From an uncultured Rhodospirillaceae bacterium (lineage in GTDB: Bacteria > Pseudomonadota > Alphaproteobacteria > RF32 > CAG-239), in assembly GCA_900320035.1 (NCBI GenBank), contig ONQU01000052.1:1-22622 (forward strand): DNA of 22,622 nucleotides, in the 5' to 3' direction. The notes below the pieces were generated by a model. That model did no database searches. It was not told where the DNA came from and was given only the letters and a program-made list of their open reading frames with translations. Of this stretch, positions 7,577 through 15,989 are shown one piece after another; the stretch's first letter is position 1; each line of letters begins with the position of its first letter. A program made the position numbers and the translations under genes.

Positions 7577-10500
7577 TTACTTGGCATAAACAGCACAATA
7601 TGGTTTTTGCATTTGGCTGATTTGTTTATCCATTTCTTCATGTGCGCGCTTATCATATGCATCGGAAATTTCTTTATTAGCCAAGTTTTGTTTGATATTG
7701 TACTCAACTTCCGCATTTGTTTCCGAGCCACCTATTTGAACCATTTCATCATCGTCCAATTTCAGCAATTCAATTTGCCGTTGAATATCATCAGCTTTTT
7801 CTTGAATAGCTTCAACCGTAATCATTTTTCGCACCTTAATCAAGCTTTCCAATGCCTTACGCATATAGGCATTTTTATATCCGTCTAAAGCCGCTGCCGC
7901 CATATCGTAGTCATCTTCATCGGCTAAATCCAAGTCATCACTTATTGTATCGCCAAATTCATTAAAAATTTCTTTCAATTGCTGATGAATCTCAACAAGT
8001 TGTTTTTTCGCCTCAAGCATATTTTCTTCAGCCTCTTTATCTTTTTCAATAAAATTAAGATAATCACCAAATTGATTATGCGTGAACATTGAACGCATCC
8101 CAAACTTATATTGTTCCATCATTTCCTCACTATCTTCATCACCAAAATTATCCTGTGCATGAACAGCACTTAAAAAAGCCTGGTTAAATGATAGTTTATA
8201 TGGTGGTTCGATATGCAAAAACATAAGTTGAATCGGTGACGCGTATTCCGGTACATAAGCTAAAATCTGTCCCAATTCACTTGACTGCGAAACCTGCTTG
8301 GCTGATTCCGGCGCTCCCATAATTTCCGCATACCCCGTTTCCGTATTAATTACTTTACCGTTTTGATTCTTCAATAATAAACATTTCTGCTGAATAACAT
8401 TCTCGGTACCGGCATTAAGATTGTACCCGAATAAATATGGTATATTGTCTTTATTTACAGCCGCGTCCGCTATTTTTCCATTGTATTTACACGGATACGT
8501 TCCCGACCGGCTGAAAGCCAGTTCCGGATTGCCGCGATTTAACAATTTTTCCAAATCTATTCCTCTTTCTACAAACGGACGGTTTTTTAATATCTGTTTC
8601 CATATTTCCGGAATATCTGCACCGCTGTTCAAAAAACCTTCTGCTGTAATAGTTATTTTCCGACTGTCCGACGGTTCATCATCCTCATAATATTTTTCAA
8701 TATTATCAAAATCAACACCATCGAAATAGAATATTTCACGCAGCGGTGCCGAAGCAAAGTCAAGCGGACCGGTCGGCGCTCTGAAATCTCTCGCTTTACC
8801 ATTCATGCTCACAAAATAAACCGCACCGTTTTCATCGTTTGGCTCAGGAGTTGTGCAATAATCATCAACACACATATCCAAAAAAGCCTCAACAAATTTG
8901 TATTTCGATATTTCAGCTAAAATATTTTCAGCCATATCACCACTACAGCCTTCTCCTGGCGTACTGAAAATCTTGGTCTTCATATCTAAAATGCTTTGAA
9001 TCATCTCATTATGAATATTTTGAATTGCAGCGGTATTATCCGCATAATAAATTTCCGATGATGCGCGCATATCATGCAATTTTTCAATGGCCGCATCAAT
9101 TTTTTGCAAAATTTTATGTCGCACGCAGTTAACCGCATTCCTTATCAAAGCAACGGCTTTAACATTTCCGGCCGCTTCCTCAATCAAACCGTTAATATTT
9201 GAATTTTGAGCACTTTGTTCTACCTCGTTAATCTTGTTGCGATATTCGATAACGGTATCACTGTATTGCTTAACATGAGCCTTTATTTCAGCATCTATCT
9301 GTTGTTTGTATTCTTCAATGTTCGCTTCCAGTTCGGCTATTTCTTTTTTTATGGATGACACATCTAAGTTCAATTCTTCTTTCCGTTGTTCCGCTTGCAG
9401 AATATTGTCATCATTTTCCGAAATTTCCTGTTGCATTTTTGCTCTCATCGGCGATTGTGAAATATCAACATGCTGTTTATCTTGTGTTTTTTCTGCCCGC
9501 AGAGCATACATTTCTTCTTCAGCGTGAATACCTGCTTCGTTTTTAGAGGCTGCCTGCTCAGCAGAATCCATCTTTTCATCTTGTTTATTAAACTCTTTAT
9601 TGTTGGTATCTAAAATCGTATTTAATTGCTCTATGCGGTTCCCTGCCGCCACAATTTTTCTCTTAAGCGCCGCTTTCTTATTTTCATGATCTTGTAATAA
9701 TTGTTGCAAACGTGCTTTTTCTTCGGCAAGCAACGCATCAATCGTACCATCTTGCGGAACATTGTTAATATCTGCTTCCAACATATTGATTGCATCTGCC
9801 TCATATACTTTTTCATCTACCCATTCTCCCGTCTCGGGAACTTTATACTTCGCCGGATAAGACATATTTTGATTAACAACACGCGCCGCCGTTATAATCA
9901 ATTTTTCCAAAGGTAGATTTTCTATATATGCTCTGATATTTTCATATTTACCGTCAATATATTGATCATAAAATTCTTTTTGATCATTCCACAACGGATA
10001 TCTATGTTTCACCGTACCGAATTTACCACCCTGCTTACCGTTAATATCACGCACCATTGCTTGAGATACCAAAGAGCCGCTCATCCAGTTTAATTTTTCG
10101 GCAGCACGAATCTCATCAATCATGGCATCTTGGTCATTGGGATTCTTAATCGCATAATCACCGCTTTGCTGATTTGAATTCGCCATTGACACTATCGGAT
10201 TATTTTGACGCATTTTGCGGGCTTCGCGAGAAGAATCCTCGCGCATCGTCACATATCTGTCCGCACTTTTATTGTTTGTTGCATCGCCGTCATCCTCTAA
10301 ATATGCATCAATTTCGCCGCTGGCTGCCTGTTTTTTACTTTCATCATAAAGTGCCAGTAAATATCCCGATAACCCCGAACGCATAGTTATGTCTGTCAGT
10401 TCCGTAACATAACATCTTTGTGACGGATTATTCGGACAATCTATATCATATAATCCCAGACCCGTGACATCATTTGCACCATACGGACAATACATTTTAT

Positions 10501-11743
10501 CCTGATATAAAGAACAATCCGCACCAACCCACGAATGAAAAGCATCGGTATAATATTGCCCGACATAGTTACGAATACATTCCTCGGCAAGTGCCAAGTG
10601 CTCGCGTATCTTGTTGCGATATCTTTCTGTTTCGTGATATGTAACATACATATTTCTGAACGAATCCAATTGACTTTTAACATTGTGCGCACGAATCGCA
10701 TTTTGAGCCGCAGTTTGGGCTTCATTCAAAGATTCCAAACTGGCAAAACTTTCTTCTTTTCCTGATAAAGAACTCTCAAAACCACCCGCTCTGTCCATCA
10801 CATCAAAGCCGTTCTGCGTTTGAATCTTTCTATCTTCCGAAGTGCCCTCAAACCATTCGTTATCAGCAAAAGCCATTTGCCATTGAGTCATACTCTCGGC
10901 ATTTTGCATTTGCGGAAAAATTTCTAATGCCGAAGTTTGTTCTTCTTCCGTTTTTTCTTCTTCGTTTTCACGAATCTTAACTGCCGTTCCGATTGACATT
11001 ACCGCATTATATTGTGCATCCATCGCCAACAAAAATTCATTATACCACATAATTTGATCATACAAACGCGCAACCATTAAATCGGCCCGCCACAAGCACA
11101 GTCCGTCTTCCTCTTCTTTTGAATTTTCACAGTTTTCACTCTCATCAAAACCGGCCGCATCACAATCTTCACCCATGGTAATGCAACTTTCAATTTTATC
11201 TATTTGTTGGAGTTTTTGCTCTATTTCTTTTTCCATTTCACGAGCAATGATATACATCTCCAGTGTTGTGTCGATTTTAAACTGTTCTCCTATTTTTTCA
11301 TATTCATCATTCGTCTTTTGTTTACCGCTCGGATGTTGCAAAAAGAGCTCAACAAATGCCTTTTGTACATCAGCTTCACTGTTGAGATCGACTTTTTTAG
11401 ATTCTTCAATCAGGCGCGACGCCGAAGTCACTTTTTTACCGGCAATTTTACCCAAACCCTTATTAATTTGCGAACCGGCGAGTGCCAAACCTTTTTTACC
11501 AAGATGCGCAACCACATCCTGTAAATTCAATGTTGACCCTAATTTATCTTTGACGCTCGTCATTAATGCAACATTTTTTTCAAGCTGTACCACCGCTGCC
11601 GGATCCGTAAAATAATCCACTTGCGCACCGCCTCCCATCGGCATACAGTCCACACTGCAATTGCAAAGACAAAAAGCATCAGCACGACCAACATTCAATA
11701 CTATCAACCACAATCCTATTAAAACAGCTAAATATTTATTCAT
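7577..11743 (-). CDS. Giant exported coiled-coil protein of the T4SS cluster (1388 aa)
   Basis: I do not recognise a family. It has a cleavable signal peptide ending ADA (residue 23). Immediately after it comes a tight cysteine cluster, CxCxCxxxC (Cys25, 27, 29, 33). Further cysteines cluster in an acidic region (ESCITMGEDCDAAGF and on to GLCLW), around DCSLYQDKMYCPYG and DCPNNPSQRCYV, and in FLDMCVDDYCTT, so many disulfides are plausible. The central third is highly charged and heptad-rich (for example RKEELNLDVSSIKKEIAELE), predicting long coiled coils. No other membrane segment is visible, so it is not VirB6. A GGGAGG site precedes the ATG. It sits between the 484-aa gene (14-base gap) and virB8 (15-base gap). 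A large periplasmic or surface structural component, or a secreted protein, is plausible but inferred. Confidence 0.75.
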   Translation of the reverse strand: MNKYLAVLIGLWLIVLNVGRADAFCLCNCSVDCMPMGGGAQVDYFTDPAAVVQLEKNVALMTSVKDKLGSTLNLQDVVAHLGKKGLALAGSQINKGLGKIAGKKVTSASRLIEESKKVDLNSEADVQKAFVELFLQHPSGKQKTNDEYEKIGEQFKIDTTLEMYIIAREMEKEIEQKLQQIDKIESCITMGEDCDAAGFDESENCENSKEEEDGLCLWRADLMVARLYDQIMWYNEFLLAMDAQYNAVMSIGTAVKIRENEEEKTEEEQTSALEIFPQMQNAESMTQWQMAFADNEWFEGTSEDRKIQTQNGFDVMDRAGGFESSLSGKEESFASLESLNEAQTAAQNAIRAHNVKSQLDSFRNMYVTYHETERYRNKIREHLALAEECIRNYVGQYYTDAFHSWVGADCSLYQDKMYCPYGANDVTGLGLYDIDCPNNPSQRCYVTELTDITMRSGLSGYLLALYDESKKQAASGEIDAYLEDDGDATNNKSADRYVTMREDSSREARKMRQNNPIVSMANSNQQSGDYAIKNPNDQDAMIDEIRAAEKLNWMSGSLVSQAMVRDINGKQGGKFGTVKHRYPLWNDQKEFYDQYIDGKYENIRAYIENLPLEKLIITAARVVNQNMSYPAKYKVPETGEWVDEKVYEADAINMLEADINNVPQDGTIDALLAEEKARLQQLLQDHENKKAALKRKIVAAGNRIEQLNTILDTNNKEFNKQDEKMDSAEQAASKNEAGIHAEEEMYALRAEKTQDKQHVDISQSPMRAKMQQEISENDDNILQAEQRKEELNLDVSSIKKEIAELEANIEEYKQQIDAEIKAHVKQYSDTVIEYRNKINEVEQSAQNSNINGLIEEAAGNVKAVALIRNAVNCVRHKILQKIDAAIEKLHDMRASSEIYYADNTAAIQNIHNEMIQSILDMKTKIFSTPGEGCSGDMAENILAEISKYKFVEAFLDMCVDDYCTTPEPNDENGAVYFVSMNGKARDFRAPTGPLDFASAPLREIFYFDGVDFDNIEKYYEDDEPSDSRKITITAEGFLNSGADIPEIWKQILKNRPFVERGIDLEKLLNRGNPELAFSRSGTYPCKYNGKIADAAVNKDNIPYLFGYNLNAGTENVIQQKCLLLKNQNGKVINTETGYAEIMGAPESAKQVSQSSELGQILAYVPEYASPIQLMFLHIEPPYKLSFNQAFLSAVHAQDNFGDEDSEEMMEQYKFGMRSMFTHNQFGDYLNFIEKDKEAEENMLEAKKQLVEIHQQLKEIFNEFGDTISDDLDLADEDDYDMAAAALDGYKNAYMRKALESLIKVRKMITVEAIQEKADDIQRQIELLKLDDDEMVQIGGSETNAEVEYNIKQNLANKEISDAYDKRAHEEMDKQISQMQKPYCAVYAK

Positions 11744-11757
11744 GATGTGCCTCCCTG

Positions 11758-13212
11758 CTATTGCCCTAATTTCTGCCCTATTTTATCTTGTGCACCTTGC
11801 AAAGCCTGCCCACCTGTTTGAGCGATTGCACCTCTTCCTTTTTTGAGCAAATCATTGGCTTTGGTTTTCAAACGCCCACCCAAACTCGGATCAAAAACAT
11901 AATTATCTAAATTAAAAAGTGTCACATCCTGCGAATAATCCTTCATTTTATCATATGAAGTCCAACTTTGAATGTGTTCCATGGTTTCCATTCGTATTTT
12001 TGCCAATAACATTCTGGTTAATCGTGCCGCGCTCTTGACCGACTGAATATCAACACTCAACTGCATAACTCTGGCTCCGAAATTTGTTTCAGCCGATTCC
12101 GTTATCGCAGCATGTGCCTGCTCCGTATCATCACCAATTTGCCACGCTGCACCGTCTGATTGAACCGCTGCCGCAAACAAATCTTGTACTGCTTGATAAT
12201 AGGCACGTTTGCGATTTTGGCGAATCCTACTTATATTACCCTGGTTTGGTTCTTCGTCTTCTCCCAAGAAAAAGTCATTGATAATTTGCGTGTATAATGC
12301 CTGCGTTTCTTGCGCTTCTTCTTCACCGAATATTTCATCGGCCATTTTATCTGCCTGATTATTCATTTCTTTTGCTATATCAACTTCCTGTAAGGCGTTT
12401 GCATACTGCTCATATTTTTCTTTGGCTGCGTCAATTTCTTCCTGTGCCGAAACTTTCATCGCCGCATATTTCTTGGCAATTTCATCTTTTTTCTTCGCTA
12501 AGCCTGATTTATCCTCCTGCTCCGACTCTTGCTGTGTATCTGTTTCAACCTGCTCCATTAAAAGTTGCTTCTGCTTTTTTAAATCTTGCAAATCCATTGA
12601 AAATTGCAAAGCTTCATCACTTCCCGGGGTTACCGCTGTCACCGCCAATTCTTTTTCCATAATGGCCTGCTCGATAGCTTTAATTTTATCGCGACGCTCC
12701 TGTTTTTCGGCTTCGTCTAACGCTTTTAACTGTGCTTCGGCATTGGCAACGTCTTTTTGTGCTTCCTTTTTACCTTTCAATAAATCTTTTCCGACCGACG
12801 CCAATTCCGATAAATCTAAATTGCTTAAATCCGGCTTAGCCCCTCCAAGCATACTGCCGGCAATATCCTTAACATTGAAATTTCCGCTTTTAACAGCGCT
12901 GATACCGGTATCAAGCGCTTTTTTACCTTGCTCACGTGCCATTTTTTTGGCCTGGCTCATAAGTTTTTGTTGAGCGCTTAATTCTTTTCCTTCCGGTTCG
13001 CCTTCTTCACCGCCGCTGGTTTGCTTATCCGTTAATTCTTCAATATTCTGTTCAAAATTTTCGCCACTTTTTTCCACCAGAGATTGCAGATAATTCGTGC
13101 CTATACCCAAAGATGAAGTAATACCAAGTTCATGAAAAGCATATACTTCCGATGAGCCCAAAATCAAAATCAATGATAAAATCGCCGCGCCGAATATATT
13201 GTTTTCTCTCAT
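11758..13212 (-). CDS. Exported coiled-coil protein of the T4SS cluster (484 aa), unknown function
   Basis: A signal peptide ends near VYA (residue 25). The mature part lacks cysteine, unlike most neighbours. Residues about 150-310 are Lys/Glu/Gln-rich with repeated heptads, predicting a long coiled coil. A helical C-terminal part follows (AARLTRMLLAKIRMETMEHI), then an apparently ordered patch YSQDVTLFNLDNYVFDP and a Gly/Gln-rich tail. The AAR...M.A...M...M..IQ helix resembles the C-terminal helix of the 228-aa protein encoded just upstream. A VirB5-like helical-bundle role would suit the gene position but is only inference. A GAGGAG ribosome site precedes the ATG, and the upstream stop is 12 bases away. 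Confidence 0.72.
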   Translation of the reverse strand: MRENNIFGAAILSLILILGSSEVYAFHELGITSSLGIGTNYLQSLVEKSGENFEQNIEELTDKQTSGGEEGEPEGKELSAQQKLMSQAKKMAREQGKKALDTGISAVKSGNFNVKDIAGSMLGGAKPDLSNLDLSELASVGKDLLKGKKEAQKDVANAEAQLKALDEAEKQERRDKIKAIEQAIMEKELAVTAVTPGSDEALQFSMDLQDLKKQKQLLMEQVETDTQQESEQEDKSGLAKKKDEIAKKYAAMKVSAQEEIDAAKEKYEQYANALQEVDIAKEMNNQADKMADEIFGEEEAQETQALYTQIINDFFLGEDEEPNQGNISRIRQNRKRAYYQAVQDLFAAAVQSDGAAWQIGDDTEQAHAAITESAETNFGARVMQLSVDIQSVKSAARLTRMLLAKIRMETMEHIQSWTSYDKMKDYSQDVTLFNLDNYVFDPSLGGRLKTKANDLLKKGRGAIAQTGGQALQGAQDKIGQKLGQ

Positions 13213-13224
13213 ATCTTTTCTCCT

Positions 13225-13911
13225 CTAATTGGCATCATCTTCATCCGGTTTCGTCGGCGCTTGCATATTGGATAGCTGAATTTTAGCCATATTTTCTTGC
13301 ATATTGGCCATTGCTTGCATAATGCCAATCCAACGCGCGGCAGCACGCATTTTAACTTTTTTAACTTCAGCGGTAACATCCGACACATTATCACTGCTAC
13401 TTTGCTGTTGTTCCTCTAAAAGTTCAGCTCCTTCTTGCTGTAATTTATATCGTTTAACTAATCCGCGAGCATACATGGCACTTACATTCATGATATTTTC
13501 TTCGTTGATCCGATTTTCGAATGCCTTCTGTGCTTCGACATCATTTTTTTCTTCTCTGTTAACATAGGCTTCCGCAACCTTATCTTGCATATCCGCTGTC
13601 GGCTCACTGCCGCTTACCGACGCAGCAATACCGCTGGCGGCTACATTGCTGACTTCTTTTGACTTTGCCTCGTTAATTTGGCTCTTCACACTATTAATCT
13701 GATCTCGAGCCGCTTTTTCCATATTTTCTCTGCTACTCACTGCCGTTTGAATTTCTTCAGATTTTTTCTCGGCTTCCTTTATCACCGGCTCTATCGTCGA
13801 TTGCGCTTTTGTTAAACCAGCCTGTATTTTGGTTATGATTGCCGTTTTGGCGCAAACATCAAAAGGCCATGAAAATATGGTGATGAGCAATATTAAAAAA
13901 ACTTTCTTCAT
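13225..13911 (-). CDS. Exported helical protein of the T4SS cluster (228 aa), VirB5-like in position
   Basis: A signal peptide (MKKVFLILLITIFSWPFDVCA) is followed by an almost entirely helical, charged mature protein without further cysteines. The N-terminal half is coiled-coil-like (TIEPVIKEAEKKSEEIQTAV). A MYARGLVKRYKLQQE helix sits in the middle, and a Met-rich helix AARWIGIMQAMANMQENM lies near the C-terminus. Size, signal peptide and all-helical composition are compatible with VirB5/TrbJ-type minor pilus components, which normally lie between VirB4 and VirB8, but I see no diagnostic motif. An AAGGAGAG ribosome site precedes the ATG. The gaps are 45 bases upstream and 12 bases downstream. 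Confidence 0.65.
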   Translation of the reverse strand: MKKVFLILLITIFSWPFDVCAKTAIITKIQAGLTKAQSTIEPVIKEAEKKSEEIQTAVSSRENMEKAARDQINSVKSQINEAKSKEVSNVAASGIAASVSGSEPTADMQDKVAEAYVNREEKNDVEAQKAFENRINEENIMNVSAMYARGLVKRYKLQQEGAELLEEQQQSSSDNVSDVTAEVKKVKMRAAARWIGIMQAMANMQENMAKIQLSNMQAPTKPDEDDAN

Positions 13912-13956
13912 TTTTCATCTCTCCTTTTTAAGTCCCCACCAAAATGCTTTTTATTC

Positions 13957-15267
13957 TCAATTTTTTATTCCGCCCATTTCTGCCGAGTTATCAAGCAACC
14001 GTTCATCTATCGGCTCGTTCGAATTTGTAGGCGTGTCCGCATCATATTTTTGCTCAGATGATTGCGTACCTCCGGTTTTTTCATCAAGCACCATTTCCTC
14101 TTCTTCGCCACCGCTCACCGTCACACTGGTTGTCTCGGTTGAAGCAGTTATTTCGGTATCGCTGATTTTTTGCTCGCCCGTGGCTTCTTTAAGTTCATTG
14201 GCAATCGCCTTGGCATCAACATTTTTCAAATTTTTAAGCGCTTGATATTTCGCCCCCATTGAATATAAATAAAGAAAATCATTAATTGCCGATTGTTGCA
14301 AATTGCTGGCGGCCGACATCGAAGCCGTGGTCTCAAACGCCGTTTGTGTCTCCCCATTGGCTTTATCCTGATCCTGCCGTGCTTTCGCATAATCAACATC
14401 GCCGGCACTGCGCTCAATTGCCTTGATAAACATATTTTGAATCTGTTCCATATTTATGGCTGTATAAATATCGCTATTTTCCCCACGCTCTGCATCTGAA
14501 TTTGCATTCATTTTGGCAATTAAAGTCGCTAAACATCTTTCAACTTTTTCTTGCTGTTCCGGCATTATGAAAGTATCACCGTTTAATTGGCAATAAATTG
14601 CCAAAGCATTCGGCACGATCTGTATATTCTCATACATACCGGAAAAGTTGATATTTTCGGTATCTCCGTTGGCCGGTAATACCGGTGGCAAACCGGCATC
14701 CATTTGCGACACATCTGCTAAAGCCTGGGCTTTAAGCAATTCACTATACATGGATGTCAAATCAAGCAAAGCCGTCATTTGCTTTTCTGTTGCTGCCGCA
14801 ATACCGGTCTCATCAAATTGACCATCACCGCCGGGACTATTGACAGCTTGCGTCATTGTTGCATAGTCATCTGTATAATTGGCAACATTACTGTTCTTAT
14901 TTGCACCTTGCGCTACCGTATATACCCATTGGTCTAATTGTATTTGCTGAAACTCTTTTTTTCCTTCTTCCTGAATTTTAGCATCCGAATCATGTAACTT
15001 AGCCGCCAGCTTATTCAGACATTCTTTAACGGCGGCAGTATCGCTGACAATGACATCATCGGCAATCTGGCAAAAATCAGCCAACGACTTTGAAATCACC
15101 CGACGTCCGTGATATGTGCCATTATACTGTTCTTCTGCACTTGCTGAAGATACCACTAAGAAACAAACTATACCAACAAGAAAAAATAACTTTACCACGG
15201 CCAAACATTTGTTTTCCGTCGCAATATTTGCAGAATGTATCAGTATTTGGTGCGGAGCTGTTCTCAT
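13957..15267 (-). CDS. Exported two-repeat protein of the T4SS cluster (436 aa), unknown function
   Basis: An N-terminal hydrophobic stretch (about residues 22-43) ending SASA looks like a signal peptide with a long basic leader. The start is fixed by an ATGA overlap with the previous gene. The mature part appears to be two copies of a roughly 130-residue unit, about 57-187 and 217-351. Each begins with an ALAxYCQ/SLADFCQ helix, has a second cysteine in a CL helix 17-19 residues later (Cys66/Cys83 and Cys226/Cys245), and ends in a YS...K.QAL helix. The C-terminal 80 residues are acidic, Thr/Ser-rich and probably disordered. One disulfide per repeat is plausible. I cannot name a family. Confidence 0.7.
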   Translation of the reverse strand: MRTAPHQILIHSANIATENKCLAVVKLFFLVGIVCFLVVSSASAEEQYNGTYHGRRVISKSLADFCQIADDVIVSDTAAVKECLNKLAAKLHDSDAKIQEEGKKEFQQIQLDQWVYTVAQGANKNSNVANYTDDYATMTQAVNSPGGDGQFDETGIAAATEKQMTALLDLTSMYSELLKAQALADVSQMDAGLPPVLPANGDTENINFSGMYENIQIVPNALAIYCQLNGDTFIMPEQQEKVERCLATLIAKMNANSDAERGENSDIYTAINMEQIQNMFIKAIERSAGDVDYAKARQDQDKANGETQTAFETTASMSAASNLQQSAINDFLYLYSMGAKYQALKNLKNVDAKAIANELKEATGEQKISDTEITASTETTSVTVSGGEEEEMVLDEKTGGTQSSEQKYDADTPTNSNEPIDERLLDNSAEMGGIKN

Positions 15268-15911
15268 TGTTCTTTTTCCTTTTTATCTTTACCACTCCAT
15301 GAGTAGCTTATATCCTTTGCGCCTTCAGCTGCCACTTTACCGACATCGCTGGCTTTTTTCTTGGCAGAAGCTCTGGTATTTGCCAGCTCCTCGTTCCTTT
15401 TTTGTTTACATTCCGCCATTCTTTCTTGCTTCATCGTCTTGCGATTTGCTTTAGCGTCTTCAATACATTTTTTGTAACCGTCAGGATCTTCTTTAAATTC
15501 CTCTTTACATTTTTTCTTATCTTCTTTCTTTTGCGACATCAAATCTTTTGCTAAATCCGCACCGCATTGGCCATATTCTTTAGCCGCATCAGCCAAACTG
15601 CTCGCCTCGTCTTTTAAGCTGTCCAAAGTATCTTGCGCTGCTTCAATGGTTGCTTTTACGGCCGAAAATGCCGTACACATTGCACCATAGCCACGCTGTA
15701 TCATATCTTTTGTTTTTAACATAGTGGATTTGGCTTTTTCGACGTTTGCTTTAATCTTTTCCATTGTACTGCCTTGATGAGCATAAACTTCATCAACTGC
15801 TGCTGTCGGTAATGGAATAAGCGCTAAACACTCATGAACAATACTGAAGGTCAGCATGATAACAATCGTCCAACTCCACCATTTGACATAACTTTTCTTT
15901 TGCATCATCAT
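15264..15911 (-). CDS. Lys-rich exported or anchored protein of the T4SS cluster (215 aa), unknown function
   Basis: An N-terminal membrane or signal segment (about residues 11-30) is followed by a helical domain containing YGAMCTAF and YGQCGADL. A strongly basic, Lys/Glu-rich tail with three further cysteines (KKKCKEEF, KKCIED, AECKQK) comes next. The tail looks like a single long helix. Three consecutive ATGs are possible starts after a GGAGG site, so the exact N-terminus is uncertain by two residues. It is the first gene after virB4 (78-base gap) and overlaps the next gene as ATGA. No known T4SS subunit is recognised. It may be anchored in the inner membrane with a periplasmic tail. Confidence 0.62.
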   Translation of the reverse strand: MMMQKKSYVKWWSWTIVIMLTFSIVHECLALIPLPTAAVDEVYAHQGSTMEKIKANVEKAKSTMLKTKDMIQRGYGAMCTAFSAVKATIEAAQDTLDSLKDEASSLADAAKEYGQCGADLAKDLMSQKKEDKKKCKEEFKEDPDGYKKCIEDAKANRKTMKQERMAECKQKRNEELANTRASAKKKASDVGKVAAEGAKDISYSWSGKDKKEKEQ

Positions 15912-15989
15912 TGTTCAAACCTCCGTTCCTATTCCGCCTATTTTAAGTTTAGCATAGATTTGTCGGCAAAAAAATACTTTTTACCAAAC

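Noticed and set aside
7577..11743. The giant protein as a VirB6-like subunit
   Set aside because: VirB6 proteins have a block of several membrane helices. This one shows none after the signal peptide.
11175..13567. Long plus-strand frames (such as 11175-11615, 12422-12973 and 13304-13567)
   Set aside because: They lie antisense to the long coiled-coil genes, have Ser/Cys/Phe-rich compositions typical of antisense Lys/Glu/Gln codons, and show no ribosome sites or family motifs.
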